From NCBI GenBank assembly GCA_017440935.1, contig JAFSAO010000022.1, forward strand, positions 245,381-309,380: a stretch of DNA of 64,000 nt, written 5' to 3'. Under the pieces are notes generated by a model. The model saw nothing but the letters and a program-made list of their open reading frames with translations, did not search any database and was not told where the DNA came from. This DNA comes from Opitutales bacterium. Lineage in GTDB: Bacteria; Verrucomicrobiota; Verrucomicrobiia; Opitutales; UBA953. Shown here in pieces: positions 52,820-62,393 of this stretch; within the stretch, counting starts at the first letter, position 1, and every line of letters begins with the position of its first letter. Both the position numbers and the translations under genes were made by a program.

Positions 52820-54274
52820 TTAGAGGCGAGCGAGCGCGTAGCCGTCTTTCCGGTCGAGGGATTTCCAGCCGAGTTTGGCGAGTTCGTCGCGGAGCCGGTC
52901 GGCTTCCGCCCAGTTTTTCGCCTGTTTGGCGTTCCAGCGCTGTTCGCCGAGCGCGGCGATTTCTGCGGGAACGACGGCGTTGTCGGAATCGTTTTTCTTC
53001 GCGGTGAAGAGCTTCAGTCCGAGCGCGGAAAGGATTTTGGCGAGTCCGCAAAGTTGCGTTCCCGCGTCGGATTTCGAGAGCTCGGTTTTGTTGAGTTCGC
53101 CGAATGCGGAGAAGATTTTTCCGATGGCGCCGGGAATGTTTAAGTCGTCGCAAAGCGCAGTCCATGCGGGCTCAAACGCGCCCCAAGCCGTGTTTTTTTC
53201 GTGAACGGAAATGTCCTGCGAAAATTCTTCCGGCGTAATTCCCGCTTTGTCCAAGAGCTTGCGTGTGCCTTTTTCGATTTTTTCGAGGGCGGCGGTTGCG
53301 TCTTCGAGCGATTTGAGCGTGAAATTGAGTTGCGAGCGGTAATGCCCGGAAATGAGCGCGTAGCGGACTGCCATCGGCGAAAATCCTTTGGCTTCCAAAT
53401 CGGCGAGCGTGTAAAGATTCCCAAGGGATTTCGACATTTTCGCGCCGTCCACCATGAGGTGCGCGGAGTGGAACCAATGTTGCGCGAAGGTGCCGTGATG
53501 CCCGCAGGAACATTCCGCCTGGGCGATTTCGTTTTCGTGGTGCGGGAAGCAGAGATCGACCCCGCCGCCGTGCAAATCGAAGGTTTCGCCGAGATAATGC
53601 GTGCTCATCGCGGAACACTCGATGTGCCAGCCCGGACGACCTTCGCCCCACGGGCTTTGCCAGAAATTCGGGCCGTCTTCGGGCTTGCGGGCTTTCCAGA
53701 GCGCGAAGTCGGAGACGTTGTCACGCGTGTATTCGTCGGCGGCGTTTGCGTCTCCGGCGGAATTGGTCGCTTGCGTGCGCAGGGCGTCGCGATCGAGGCG
53801 AGCGAGTTTTCCGTATTCGGGATCGCTGGAAACTTTAAAATAGACGCTCCCGTCGGGGGCGACGTAGGCGTTCCCGTGAGCAACGAGCTGTTCAATCATT
53901 GCGATTTGGAGCGGAATGTGCGCGACGGCGCTCGGTTCGACCTGCGGCGGGAGCATATTGAGTGCGGCGCAGTCGTCGTGGAATTTTTTCGTCCACGCGG
54001 CGGTAAAATCGGCGAGCGTTTTGCCTTCTTCCTGCGAGCGGCGAATCGTTTTGTCGTCAACGTCGGTGATGTTGCGCACATGGCGGACGTTGATGCCGTC
54101 CACTTCGAGCGTGCGGCGGAGGACGTCCTGCAACAGGAACGTGCGGAAATTGCCGATGTGTGCGGGACCGTAAACCGTCGGTCCGCAACAATACATGCCG
54201 AAAGGTTTTTCGGGCGCGCTCGGAGCGAGCGTGCGCGTTGAACGCGACATCGTATCGTATAATTTTATGCTCAT
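52820..54274 (-). CDS. cysS: Cysteinyl-tRNA synthetase
   Basis: CysS (484 residues) charges tRNA-Cys. It has [19 protein letters not shown] with the HIGH-type signature HIGN (39-42) and zinc ligand C30. [13 protein letters not shown] and the KMSKS loop [10 protein letters not shown] (about 279) are also clear. ATG 54274 gives the family start MSIKLYDT; a 16-codon upstream extension was not used. It converges with sufD on the plus strand. Confidence 0.96.
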   Translation of the reverse strand: MSIKLYDTMSRSTRTLAPSAPEKPFGMYCCGPTVYGPAHIGNFRTFLLQDVLRRTLEVDGINVRHVRNITDVDDKTIRRSQEEGKTLADFTAAWTKKFHDDCAALNMLPPQVEPSAVAHIPLQIAMIEQLVAHGNAYVAPDGSVYFKVSSDPEYGKLARLDRDALRTQATNSAGDANAADEYTRDNVSDFALWKARKPEDGPNFWQSPWGEGRPGWHIECSAMSTHYLGETFDLHGGGVDLCFPHHENEIAQAECSCGHHGTFAQHWFHSAHLMVDGAKMSKSLGNLYTLADLEAKGFSPMAVRYALISGHYRSQLNFTLKSLEDATAALEKIEKGTRKLLDKAGITPEEFSQDISVHEKNTAWGAFEPAWTALCDDLNIPGAIGKIFSAFGELNKTELSKSDAGTQLCGLAKILSALGLKLFTAKKNDSDNAVVPAEIAALGEQRWNAKQAKNWAEADRLRDELAKLGWKSLDRKDGYALARL

Positions 54275-54446
54275 GACAAAATTAAATTCCGTGATTATCT
54301 CGCGCGGAACGCCGTCTTGCAACAGCCATAATTTTAAAAAGGGAAATTAGGAATGAGAAATTAGGATTTTCTTCGTTCTTAAAAAACTTCGTGTGTGCCA
54401 CGGAAGCGACAAGAGTGTCGCTTCACCCGTAAATAATTCTGAAAAC
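54275..54446. other. Spacer between cysS and tRNA-Asn with phrase-like repeats
   Basis: GAAATTAGGAATGAGAAATTAGG (about 54343-54365) is shared with 59688-59711 and, inverted, 51354-51370. It is followed by GTGTGTGCCACGGAAGCGAC, similar in style to the CGGAGACACGG phrases. No gene is supported; a 72-codon frame here is on the tRNA strand and spurious. Confidence 0.45.
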
Positions 54447-54486
54447 AAAAATCCCGCACGAACTTGCGTTGTGCGGGATTTTTTTA
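54447..54486 (-). terminator. Terminator after tRNA-Asn
   Basis: AAAATCCCGCAC (54448-54459) pairs with GTGCGGGATTTT (54471-54482). On the minus strand it follows the tRNA 3' end and runs into a T-rich tract. It closely resembles the tRNA-Tyr terminator at 35402-35436. Confidence 0.85.
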
Positions 54487-54489
54487 AAG

Positions 54490-54564
54490 TGGCTGCCCAG
54501 GTTGGGGTCGAACCAACGACCAATTGATTAACAGTCAACTGCTCTGCCACTGAGCTACTGGGCA
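54490..54564 (-). tRNA. tRNA-Asn (GTT)
   Basis: On the minus strand TGCCCAG pairs with CTGGGCA, followed by G and an encoded CCA. The D-loop region TAGCTCAGTGG, anticodon loop with GTT (complement of 54530-54532) and T arm GGTTCGACCCC are all standard. Length 75 bases. Confidence 0.96.
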
Positions 54565-54627
54565 ATCAAAAGTGAAAACGATTAAGAACTTTCTTTGAGG
54601 GGAGGTCAAGCGATTTTTGGAACAAAG

Positions 54628-54692
54628 CAAAAAATTGAGAGTTGAAAGTTCTCTCTCCGGGGGAGAAGCGGGAACTTCCAACTCTCAATTTC
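54628..54692 (-). terminator. Terminator after nanA
   Basis: AAATTGAGAGTTGAAAGTTC (54632-54651) pairs with GGAACTTCCAACTCTCAATTT (54670-54690) with one small bulge. On the minus strand the stem is followed by TTTTGC. It lies just downstream of nanA. Confidence 0.75.
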
Positions 54693-54709
54693 CGATTTCC
54701 GGCTAACGG

Positions 54710-55600
54710 TTAAGCGAGAATCTTCGTGAGGCGAGCGACGCAATCCGCTTTTGCTTCGGCGGAAAGGTTGCCGAGCGGCGGGCGAACGCCGCCCATATCG
54801 AGTCCGTGGTAAGCCATCATTGCCTTGCCGCCGGAAACGCCGCCGTATTGGACGAGGATGTCGACGATTTCGCAGACTTTTGCCATGCCTTTTGCGACTT
54901 CCGCTTGGTCGCCTTTCTTATACGCGTCCCAGATTTTGTAGTAGAGCGGGGCGGAGTAGTTGTAGGTCGAGCCGATGGCGGATTCCGCGCCGCAGGCGAG
55001 CGCTCCCGCAAACCATTCGTCAATCCCCCAGGTGATGTCGTATTTGCCGCCGCAGGCGCGTTGGCAACGCTGGAACATGTAAAGATCCGGGTAGTTAAAC
55101 TTGATGCCGGCGAGTTGCGGGATTTTTCCGTCCGCCTTAATCAGGAATTGTTCCATGTCGAAGTTCACGCCGGACATACTCGTGTGGTAGTAGTAGAACG
55201 GCAGGTTCGGAGCGGCGACGAGGACGGAATTGATGTAGTCGATGAGACCGTCGATGGAGCCCGGTTTGAAGAAGTTCGGCGGAACGATGGAGGTGGCGTC
55301 TAAGCCGAGTTCCTGTGCGTAGGCGGCGAGTTCGCGAGCGTCTGCAATGGAGAGCGCGCCGACGTGGACGATGATGAAGAGCTTGCCCTTGCCGTAGTCC
55401 GCCCAAACTTTCATGACGGATTTGCGTTCTTCGACGGAGCAGCAAATGCCTTCTCCGGTCGTGCCGCAGATGTATGCGCCGACAACGCCCTGTTTGACGA
55501 GCAAATCAATTTGCTTCGGAATTTCGGTGAGATTGACGCTCCCGTCCGCGTTGAACGGAGTGTGCGGGGCAGCGACGAGTCCTTGGAGTTTTTTAGCCAT
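54710..55600 (-). CDS. nanA: N-acetylneuraminate lyase
   Basis: NanA (296 residues) splits sialic acid into N-acetylmannosamine and pyruvate. It belongs to the DapA/NanA family: GTTGEG (46-51), YYYHTSMSG with the catalytic tyrosine near Y138, and the Schiff-base lysine K167 in GIKFNYPDLY. The tyrosine-histidine-threonine context and GIKF(x)YxDLY favour the lyase over dihydrodipicolinate synthase. The upstream gene on the same strand is nanQ (67 bases apart), which strengthens the call. With the kelch protein at 27822 it implies use of host sialic acid. Confidence 0.9.
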   Translation of the reverse strand: MAKKLQGLVAAPHTPFNADGSVNLTEIPKQIDLLVKQGVVGAYICGTTGEGICCSVEERKSVMKVWADYGKGKLFIIVHVGALSIADARELAAYAQELGLDATSIVPPNFFKPGSIDGLIDYINSVLVAAPNLPFYYYHTSMSGVNFDMEQFLIKADGKIPQLAGIKFNYPDLYMFQRCQRACGGKYDITWGIDEWFAGALACGAESAIGSTYNYSAPLYYKIWDAYKKGDQAEVAKGMAKVCEIVDILVQYGGVSGGKAMMAYHGLDMGGVRPPLGNLSAEAKADCVARLTKILA

Positions 55601-55667
55601 AATTTTGGGAATAATTTGAGATTTTTGTTTAAAACGGAATTTGTGAAAAATGTTTTCGCGGGAACGC

Positions 55668-56111
55668 TCAGTCGCAACGCGCTTTCATGATGAGTTTGCG
55701 GAACGGGCGGTCGGAGATCGCGGGAGCGTGGATGTCCTCCGGCCAGTAAACGACAAATTCGCCGGGTTGAATCGTTGTGTAAACCTTTGCTGCGCCTTCG
55801 TAAACCTGACAATCGCCGTCTTCGTCGTAGGGCGTTTCGGGGATTTCTCCGCGCGGCGTCCAGCCGAGGGTTTCCGGTGCGGAAAGCGGCACGTGAACGT
55901 CGAGATATTTTTGGTGGCTTTCGAGTTTTGCGGTTTCCTTGGTTTTGCCCGGGTGATCGACGACGTTGATGAACGCATTATCGCCGTCGATGACGATTTT
56001 GCCTGCGGGAACGCTCGTCAGGTCGTGCGTTTTCACATAGTCAAAAAGTTTTTTGAAATAGGGGTTGAGCGCTTCGTAGCGCGCGGAGTCTTTAAGTGGG
56101 GCGAGTATCAT
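55668..56111 (-). CDS. nanQ: YhcH/NanQ-type sialate-associated protein
   Basis: The 147-residue cupin-like protein belongs to the YhcH/YjgK/YiaL family. E. coli NanQ of this family speeds anomer conversion of sialic acid and related sugars. It shows AFINVVDHPGKTKE, the metal-site segment ESHQKYLDVHVPLSAPETLGW, and the C-terminal FVVYWPEDIHAPAI with two histidine/acid ligands. It is the first gene of a minus-strand pair with nanA, which supports the sialate role over other family functions. Confidence 0.85.
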   Translation of the reverse strand: MILAPLKDSARYEALNPYFKKLFDYVKTHDLTSVPAGKIVIDGDNAFINVVDHPGKTKETAKLESHQKYLDVHVPLSAPETLGWTPRGEIPETPYDEDGDCQVYEGAAKVYTTIQPGEFVVYWPEDIHAPAISDRPFRKLIMKARCD

Positions 56112-56478
56112 AGCGAAACCATTTTCCCGCTGCGGGAATGAAAAGGCAAATTGAAATTTAGCGCACGCACCGACTCTGTCGGCGCAGAGACAGGTGGCAT
56201 GTGACAGGATTCCGGTTAATACTTCAAAGTTTTTGCTTTTGGCAAAAATCTTAGCACTTCACTATTTACTTGTCTCCGGTCACCTTTCACCAAATTGAAT
56301 TTTGTATATATTTTTTTATATATATGGTTGAGGATAGTGATGTTTTTTTTGAAAAGTAAATTTGCCGCATAAAGTCTCTTGCGTTCTCCGGTTTTTACGT
56401 TTTAATCAATGCCGTAGCCCGAGGAGACGATTCCTCCGACGGCGAAAATTTTCTATTTTAATCGACTTACCAACGTTT
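56112..56478. other. Divergent regulatory region nanQ / pyruvate phosphate dikinase
   Basis: The 367-base gap contains the 16-base repeat AAATTGAAATTTAGCG (56148-56163; also at 6880). A hairpin CTCTGTCGGCGCAGAG lies near 56173-56188. A very AT-rich tract (TTGTATATATTTTTTTATATATATGG, about 56305-56330) and a GAGGA/TCCTC hairpin near 56422-56438 follow. Promoters for both directions must lie here. The AT tract is a candidate for DNA bending or a regulator site. Confidence 0.5.
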
Positions 56479-59238
56479 ATGGCAAATAAAGCTCCGGCCG
56501 AAAAAGGCACGAAATTCGTTTACGAATTCGGCAAGAAAACTGACGGAAACGCGCAAATGCGCAATTTACTTGGCGGGAAAGGCGCCAACCTCGCTGAAAT
56601 GGCGCGCATCGGGTTGCCGGTGCCTCCGGGTTTCACCATCAGCACGGAAGTTTGCACGTATTACTACGCAAACAAGAAAACGTATCCGAAAACCTTGATG
56701 GCAGATGTGCGCTCCGCCGTCGCCAATATCGAAAAGCAGCTCGGGAAAAAATTCGGCGACGCGACGGGATTTCCGTTGCTCGTCGCCGTGCGCTCCGGTG
56801 CCCGCGAATCGATGCCGGGCATGATGGACACGATTTTGAATCTCGGTTTGAATGATGATACGGTCGAAGCGCTCGCCCGCGTTACGAACAACGAACGTTT
56901 TGCGTGGGACTGCTACCGCCGCTTTGTTCAGATGTATGGCGACGTCGTTCTCGGCGTGCAAAAACTTCCGAATGAAGACCACGAGCCGTTTGAAACCGTC
57001 ATTCACGACGTGAAAACCGAAATGCTCGAAAAGCCGAATGCGAGCGATACCGAACTCGGCGTTGTCGAACTCCGCGAACTCGTTTTCCGCTTCAAAAAGT
57101 TGATTAAGGACCGCACGGGAAGTGATTTCCCGACGGATCCGTGGAAGCAACTCGAAGGCGCAATCGGTGCCGTTTTCGGCTCATGGATGAACGAACGCGC
57201 TATTATTTACCGCCAGAAATATCACATTCCGTCGGACTGGGGCACGGCAGTCAACGTGCAGTCGATGGTCTTCGGGAACACGGGCGACAAATCCGGCTCG
57301 GGCGTCGCGTTTACGCGTGACCCCGCAAGCGGTGAAAAGGTTTTCTACGGCGAGTTTTTGATGAACGCGCAAGGCGAAGACGTTGTCGCCGGTGTTCGCA
57401 CGCCGGACCCCGTCGCCCGCCTCGCAACGGTAATGCCGTCCGCGCACAAACAGTTGCTCTCGATTTGCAAGACGCTGGAAAATCACTTCCGCGATATGCA
57501 GGACTTTGAGTTTACGATTGAAGATTCCAAAGTCTTTATGCTCCAAACGCGTAACGGAAAGCGCACGGGTGTTGCGGCGATCCGCATTGCGTGCGAAATG
57601 GTGCGCGAAAAGTTGATTGACTGGAAAACAGCGGTGCGCCGCGTTCCCGCAGAACAGCTTGACCAGGTGCTTGCTCCGGTGTTTGACCGCAAGGCGCTCA
57701 AAGGCGCAAAGGCGATTGCGCACGGACTCCCCGCCGGTCCCGGCGCAGCTTCCGGAAAAGTTTACTTCAACGCGGAGCGCGCGGAAGCGGCAGCGGCAAG
57801 CGGAGAAAAAGTTTTGCTCGTTCGCCTCGAAACCTCTCCCGAAGACTTGCGCGGCATGATTGCGGCGGAAGGTATTTTGACGGCGCGCGGCGGCGTTTCT
57901 TCGCACGCGGCGCTCGTCGCCCGCCAGATGGGTAAAGTTTGCGTCAGCGGCGCGTCCGCCATCGATATCGATTACGCCAACCGCGCGCTTTCCGTCGGGG
58001 ATGTTTCCGTCAAGGAAGGCGAATGGATGAGCATTGACGGAACGACCGGCGATGTCTTCCTCGGGCAGATTGCAACGGCTCCCAGCGATGTTATTCTCGG
58101 CGTTGTTCGCGGGAACGAAGAAGCTAAAAAGACGGCGACGTATAAGAACTTCGCCCAGTTGATGTCGTGGTGCAAAAAGGTAACGCGCCTCGGCGTGCGC
58201 ACGAATGCGGACGCACCGTCGCAGACGGCTGTCGCTGTTGCGTTCGGCGCGCAGGGGATCGGTCTTACCCGCACGGAACATATGTTCTTTGAAGGCGACC
58301 GCATCGACTCCGTTCGCGAAATGATTCTCGCAACGGATTTGGAAGGGCGTCGCGCGGCAGTAAACAAGTTGCTTTCGTTCCAGCGCGGAGACTTTGAAGG
58401 CATCTTCCGTGAGCTCAAAGGTTTGCCGGCGACGATTCGCCTGCTCGACCCGCCGTTGCACGAATTCCTCCCGCAGACCAAGGAACAGCAACTTGACCTC
58501 GCGAAAAAACTCGGCGTTCCCGTGGAACATATTCAGCGTCGCGTCGCTGAGTTGCACGAATTTAACCCGATGCTTGGGCATCGCGGTTGCCGTCTCGGTA
58601 TTTCCTACCCGGAAATTACGGAAATGCAGGCGCGTGCGATTTTCGAAGCGGCGGCGATTTGCCTGAAAGAAAAAATCCGTGTCGCTCCGGAAGTGATGAT
58701 TCCGCTCGTCGGCTTTGCGGCGGAATTCAAGAATCAGGCGGAAGTCGTGCACCGCGTTGCCGCAGAAGTGATGGCGGAAAAGAAAGTAAAGATTTCCTAC
58801 AAAGTCGGCACGATGATCGAAATCCCCCGCGCTTGCGCGACGGCGGACAAGATCGCCGAAGATGCGGAATTTTTCTCCTTCGGCACCAACGACCTGACGC
58901 AGACTTCGCTCGGAATGAGTCGCGACGACTCCGGCTCTTTCCTCGGTGATTACACGAGCTTGGAAATCGTAAAGCGCAATCCGTTTGCGTCTATCGACCA
59001 GGAAGGCGTCGGCGCGATGATGAAGCTCGGTGTTACGCTCGGTCGTCAGACTCGTCCGGACATCAAGCTCGGTATTTGCGGAGAACACGGCGGCGATCCC
59101 GAATCCGTCAAGTTCTGCCACCGCATCGGTTTAACCTATGTCAGTTGCTCTCCTTACCGTGTGCCGACGGCTCGCCTTGCGGCGGCTCAGGCGGCGATTG
59201 AGGAGGAAATTTCGTTAACCCAACCCCAAACTAATACT
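56479..59238 (+). CDS. ppdK: Pyruvate phosphate dikinase (catalytic portion of a longer frame)
   Basis: PPDK interconverts pyruvate + ATP + Pi and PEP + AMP + PPi; in anaerobes it serves glycolysis or gluconeogenesis. The enzyme part is about 912 residues: ATP-grasp domain ([27 protein letters not shown]), the swivelling His domain [21 protein letters not shown] with catalytic H476, and the PEP-binding barrel with [20 protein letters not shown] and C867 in [13 protein letters not shown]. The enzyme should end near AAQAAIEEE, but no stop codon follows. The frame runs 8 codons further into a histone-like sequence. A stop TAA exists one base out of frame at about 59216-59218. ATG 56479 was chosen over the upstream frame from 56362. 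Confidence 0.93.
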
Positions 59239-59610
59239 ATGGCTACAGCAAAAACCACGAAGAAACCGGCTGCCAAGAAGGCTCCTGCAGCAAAGGCGGC
59301 TCCGGCGAAAAAAGCTCCGGCTAAGAAACCGGTAGCGAAGAAGGCGGCTCCGGCGAAAAAACCGGTCGCTAAGAAGGCCCCGGCTAAGAAAGCGGCTCCG
59401 GCTGTCAAGAAGCCGGCGGCGAAGAAGGCACCTGCCCCGAAAGCTCCGGCAAAGAAAGCGGTTCCCGCCAAGAAGCCGGTCGCCAAAAAGGCTCCTGCCA
59501 AAAAAGCGGCTCCGGCAAAAGCGGTTGCTGTGAAAAAAGCTCCGGCGAAAAAAGCGGCTCCCGCGAAGAAAACCGGCTGCTGCAAAAAAGCCTGTGCGAA
59601 GAAAAAATAA
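59239..59610 (+). CDS. Histone H1-like Lys/Ala/Pro-rich protein, in frame with the dikinase
   Basis: Starting at ATG 59239, 123 residues consist almost wholly of repeats such as AKKAPAKK and KKAAPA, ending [12 protein letters not shown]. This is the composition of bacterial histone-H1-like, DNA-condensing proteins (Hc1/Hc2, AlgP type). The preceding bases look like an untranslated leader with no stop codon, so the gene reads continuously with the dikinase. It may be a separate gene that starts here, a true fusion, or the result of a one-base change in TTCGTTAACCC that removed the dikinase stop. The Cys cluster at the end is unusual for H1-like tails. Confidence 0.7.
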   Translation: MATAKTTKKPAAKKAPAAKAAPAKKAPAKKPVAKKAAPAKKPVAKKAPAKKAAPAVKKPAAKKAPAPKAPAKKAVPAKKPVAKKAPAKKAAPAKAVAVKKAPAKKAAPAKKTGCCKKACAKKK

Positions 59611-59629
59611 TTTTTCGCGCTGAATAAAA

Positions 59630-59668
59630 AAAAACGCCGACGGATTCGTTCCCGTCGGCGTTTTTTAT
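59630..59668 (+). terminator. Intrinsic terminator after the dikinase/H1-like gene
   Basis: ACGCCGACGG (59634-59643) pairs with CCGTCGGCGT (59652-59661), with an A-run before and a T-run after. The loop holds CGTTCCCG, one dispersed-word copy. Confidence 0.9.
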
Positions 59669-59814
59669 TTCTCCCTTTTTTAAAGGTAGGAATGAGAAAT
59701 TAGGAATTAGGGGATTTTCTTTTTATTCTAAGGAAACTCTATGCCTTCTGTGTTAAAAGATAATTCCGTGTTTTCGGTGTGTTCCGTGGTTCTAAAAATT
59801 TTTTCAACGTTCAA
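59669..59814. other. Spacer with phrase-like repeats before mnmA
   Basis: TAGGAATGAGAAATTAGGAATTAGGG (59688-59712) repeats the phrase at 54343 and, inverted, 51354. It is followed by AATTCCGTGTTTTCGGTGTGTTCCGTGG, also found in part at 49550 (ATTCCGTGTTTTCGG). No gene seen. Confidence 0.45.
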
Positions 59815-60891
59815 CTAAACATATACGCCGCCGCCGAGAAGGACGTTCCCGTCGTAGAGCGCGAGAATTTGCCCGGACGCGATGGCGCGTTGCGTGTGTT
59901 TGTAGGCAATGTGTGCGCCGCCGTTCCCGTCAGGCGAGAAAATAATCGGCGTGGACGCATCGCGGTAGCGCACGCGCGCGAGCAGCTCGCATTTTTCCGT
60001 CACGGGTTTATTCACCCAAGATAAATTGTTTACGAACGATTCGTCCGTGTAGAGCCCGGGAACGTCCGGATGGTCAAACGCAACGACGAGTTCGTTTTCC
60101 TCAAAGCGTTTGGCGACCACGACGTAGTATTCGTTGTCGGCGTTGGACGGAATATTGATTCCGCGACGCTGACCTATCGTGTAGCGGTGCAAGCCTTTGT
60201 GCTCGCCGAGAACTTTTCCCGCCGTGTTGACGATTTTCCCCGGCGTTTCGGGAATGTATTGCTCGAGAAATTCGTTGATTCGGATTTTCCCGATGAAGCA
60301 AATGCCTTGGCTGTCCTTGCGCTTGGCGTTCGGCAGGTTTGCGTCGGCGGCGATTTGGCGAAGTTCGGGTTTTAAAAGGTGCCCGACGGGAAAAAGCGCT
60401 CGGCGCACCTGTTCCTGTTTGAGCAGGGCGAGGAAGTAGCTTTGATCTTTGTTCGGGTCGTTCCCGCAGAGAATGTCGGCGCTCCCGTCGGCGTTGTCGC
60501 GTCGGCGCGCGTAGTGCCCGGTGGCGACAAAATCGAAACCGTCGGCAAAGGCTTTGCGTGCGAACACGCCGAATTTCATTTCGCGATTGCAAAGCACGTC
60601 GGGATTCGGCGTAACGCCGTTTCTGTATCCTTCAACAAGATACGAGACGATGTGCTCGCGATAATCGTTGATGAGGTCAACTACTTTGAACGGGATTTCC
60701 AGTTTTTCGGCGACGGCGCGTGCGTTGGAAACGTCGTCTTCCCACGGACATTCGCCGAGGAATTTTCCGCCTTCTTCGTTCATCCACGTCCGCATATATG
60801 CGGCGTGCACGTCGTGCCCCTCGCGCTTCAGGAGAAGTGCGGCGACGGCGCTGTCCACGCCTCCGGAAAGTGCGACCAAAACTTTTGCCAT
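59815..60891 (-). CDS. mnmA: tRNA-specific 2-thiouridylase
   Basis: MnmA (358 residues) thiolates U34 of tRNA-Lys, -Glu and -Gln. The PP-loop is [11 protein letters not shown] (8-18). The two catalytic cysteines are C101 ([12 protein letters not shown]) and C198 (SQGICFIG). GHYAR and [16 protein letters not shown] are also diagnostic. It is the last gene of the minus-strand set rdgB-tRNA-pdxJ-acpS-mnmA. The 86-base gap to acpS holds an AGGAGG/CCTCCT inverted repeat (60928-60963) and a GATTAAAG-type phrase. Confidence 0.96.
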   Translation of the reverse strand: MAKVLVALSGGVDSAVAALLLKREGHDVHAAYMRTWMNEEGGKFLGECPWEDDVSNARAVAEKLEIPFKVVDLINDYREHIVSYLVEGYRNGVTPNPDVLCNREMKFGVFARKAFADGFDFVATGHYARRRDNADGSADILCGNDPNKDQSYFLALLKQEQVRRALFPVGHLLKPELRQIAADANLPNAKRKDSQGICFIGKIRINEFLEQYIPETPGKIVNTAGKVLGEHKGLHRYTIGQRRGINIPSNADNEYYVVVAKRFEENELVVAFDHPDVPGLYTDESFVNNLSWVNKPVTEKCELLARVRYRDASTPIIFSPDGNGGAHIAYKHTQRAIASGQILALYDGNVLLGGGVYV

Positions 60892-60977
60892 ACACGGAAA
60901 GATTAAAGGTTAGAGCGTAATGCTTAAAGGAGGATTTGCTGTTCCCGAAAAATTAGACCTCCTCGCGCGAACAGTTG

Positions 60978-61418
60978 CTACGCGAGGAATACGACGATTG
61001 CGGCGGCGGAGTCTTTGGTGTGCGAAAGAGAGAGAAGGGCGCGTGAGGCTCCGCGTTCCCGTAGCGCGTTTTGCGCTCGCGCGGAGAGAACAAATGCGGG
61101 CGCGCCGCGTTCGTCATTGATTACGCCGGCGTCCGTCATGGCGAATTCCGCTCCGATTCCGGAGCCGAGCGCTTTGGAAAATGCTTCCTTGGCTGCCCAG
61201 CGTGCGGCGAACGAAGTCCATTGCGCGTTCCCACGACTTTTGCAGAGGGCTGTTTCTTCCGCCGTGAAAACTTTTTCGAGAAACGTGTTCCCGTGGCGTT
61301 CAATCGCTTTGCGGACGCGTTCCACGGATTCCAAATCGATCCCGATTGCTACAACATTTGTTCCCGCAGGAATCTGCGGGAACGGGGGAATTTCCGACTG
61401 CGGGGATTCGGATTTCAC
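60978..61418 (-). CDS. acpS: Holo-[acyl-carrier-protein] synthase
   Basis: AcpS (146 residues) transfers phosphopantetheine to ACP. It has GIDLESVERV with the metal-binding D28, and ARWAAKEAFSKALGSGIG with E78. A Pro/Ser-rich lead of about 20 residues precedes the usual start. It follows pdxJ by 29 bases on the same strand, the common pdxJ-acpS arrangement. Confidence 0.95.
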   Translation of the reverse strand: MKSESPQSEIPPFPQIPAGTNVVAIGIDLESVERVRKAIERHGNTFLEKVFTAEETALCKSRGNAQWTSFAARWAAKEAFSKALGSGIGAEFAMTDAGVINDERGAPAFVLSARAQNALRERGASRALLSLSHTKDSAAAIVVFLA

Positions 61419-61447
61419 GCTGAGTTTTTTTTGTAATTACAAAATCG

Positions 61448-62227
61448 TTACGGTCGCGGGGGCGTGGTAAGCCCGGCGCGAATGCGGCGCTTCATTTCAC
61501 GGACGGCTTCGCCGATACCGAACAAAACGGAACGGCAGAGAATGGAGTGCCCGATGTTGAGTTCGTGCAAGTGCGGAATGTCGACAACTTCGGAGATGTT
61601 GACGTAGTTGATTCCGTGTCCGGCATTGGAAACGATGCCGACGTTCGAGGCGGCTTCCGTTGCGCGGCAGAGGCGGCGGAACTCGCGGGAACGCGCCGCT
61701 TTATCGTAGTATGCGTTGGCATACGCTCCCGTGTGAAACTCAATGACAGGCGCGGAGATGGCTTGTGCGGCGTCGATTTGTTTTTGTTCCGGATCGAGAA
61801 AAAGGCTGGTGGTGATTCCGGCTTCCGTGAATTTTGCCGTGATTTCGCGGAGTTCGTCGATGCGTGCGGCGGCATCGAGTCCGCCTTCGGTGGAAACTTC
61901 TTCGCGGCGTTCGGGAACAAGGCAGACGGAATCCGGCTTGAGGTTCAGCGCGAACGCGACCATTTCCGGCGTTGCCGCCATTTCGAGATTTAGGCGCGTT
62001 TGAATCGTTTCGCGCAAACGGAGAACGTCGCGATCCTGAATGTGTCGGCGATCTTCGCGAAGATGGACGGTGATTCCGTCGGCTCCGGCTTGTTCGGCGG
62101 CGAGGGCGACGGCGACGGGATCGGGTTCCACCATTTGCCCGCAGGTGCGCGGATAATCACGGTAGCGCGCTTGGCGCAAAGTTGTGGCGTGATCGATGTT
62201 CACGCCAAGGAGAATCGCTTTTTTCAT
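61448..62227 (-). CDS. pdxJ: Pyridoxine 5'-phosphate synthase
   Basis: PdxJ (259 residues) makes pyridoxine phosphate from 1-deoxyxylulose 5-phosphate and aminoacetone phosphate. It has the start GVNIDHATTLRQARY, ITVHLREDRRHIQDRD, PDSVCLVPERREEVSTEGGLD, and the C-terminal NAGHGINYVN and LNIGHSILCRSVLFGI. PdxJ indicates the DXP-dependent vitamin B6 route. It is paired with acpS; tRNA-Leu lies just upstream on the same strand. Confidence 0.97.
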   Translation of the reverse strand: MKKAILLGVNIDHATTLRQARYRDYPRTCGQMVEPDPVAVALAAEQAGADGITVHLREDRRHIQDRDVLRLRETIQTRLNLEMAATPEMVAFALNLKPDSVCLVPERREEVSTEGGLDAAARIDELREITAKFTEAGITTSLFLDPEQKQIDAAQAISAPVIEFHTGAYANAYYDKAARSREFRRLCRATEAASNVGIVSNAGHGINYVNISEVVDIPHLHELNIGHSILCRSVLFGIGEAVREMKRRIRAGLTTPPRP

Positions 62228-62252
62228 CGTTTGAAAAAATTATCCGAAAAAT

Positions 62253-62337
62253 TGGTGCCCGGGACAGGACTTGAACCTGCACGCCTCTCGGCAAAGGAAC
62301 CTAAATCCTTCGTGTCTGCCAATTTCACCACCCGGGC
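62253..62337 (-). tRNA. tRNA-Leu (TAG)
   Basis: On the minus strand GCCCGGG pairs with CCCGGGC, followed by A and an encoded CCA. The D region TGGTGAAATTGGCAGACACG, the anticodon TAG (complement of 62301-62303) and a class-II variable arm (TGCCGAGAGGCGT) are typical of leucine tRNAs. Length 85 bases. It reads CUA/CUG-type codons. Confidence 0.96.
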
Positions 62338-62393
62338 GGGTTGCCGAAAGCCTCAAATAAATGCGAGTTTTTACGGGAACGCAATGCTCAGTT

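Noticed and set aside
57181..59121. Minus-strand open frame of 646 codons opposite the dikinase
   Set aside because: Coding shadow of PPDK. No motif and no start signal.
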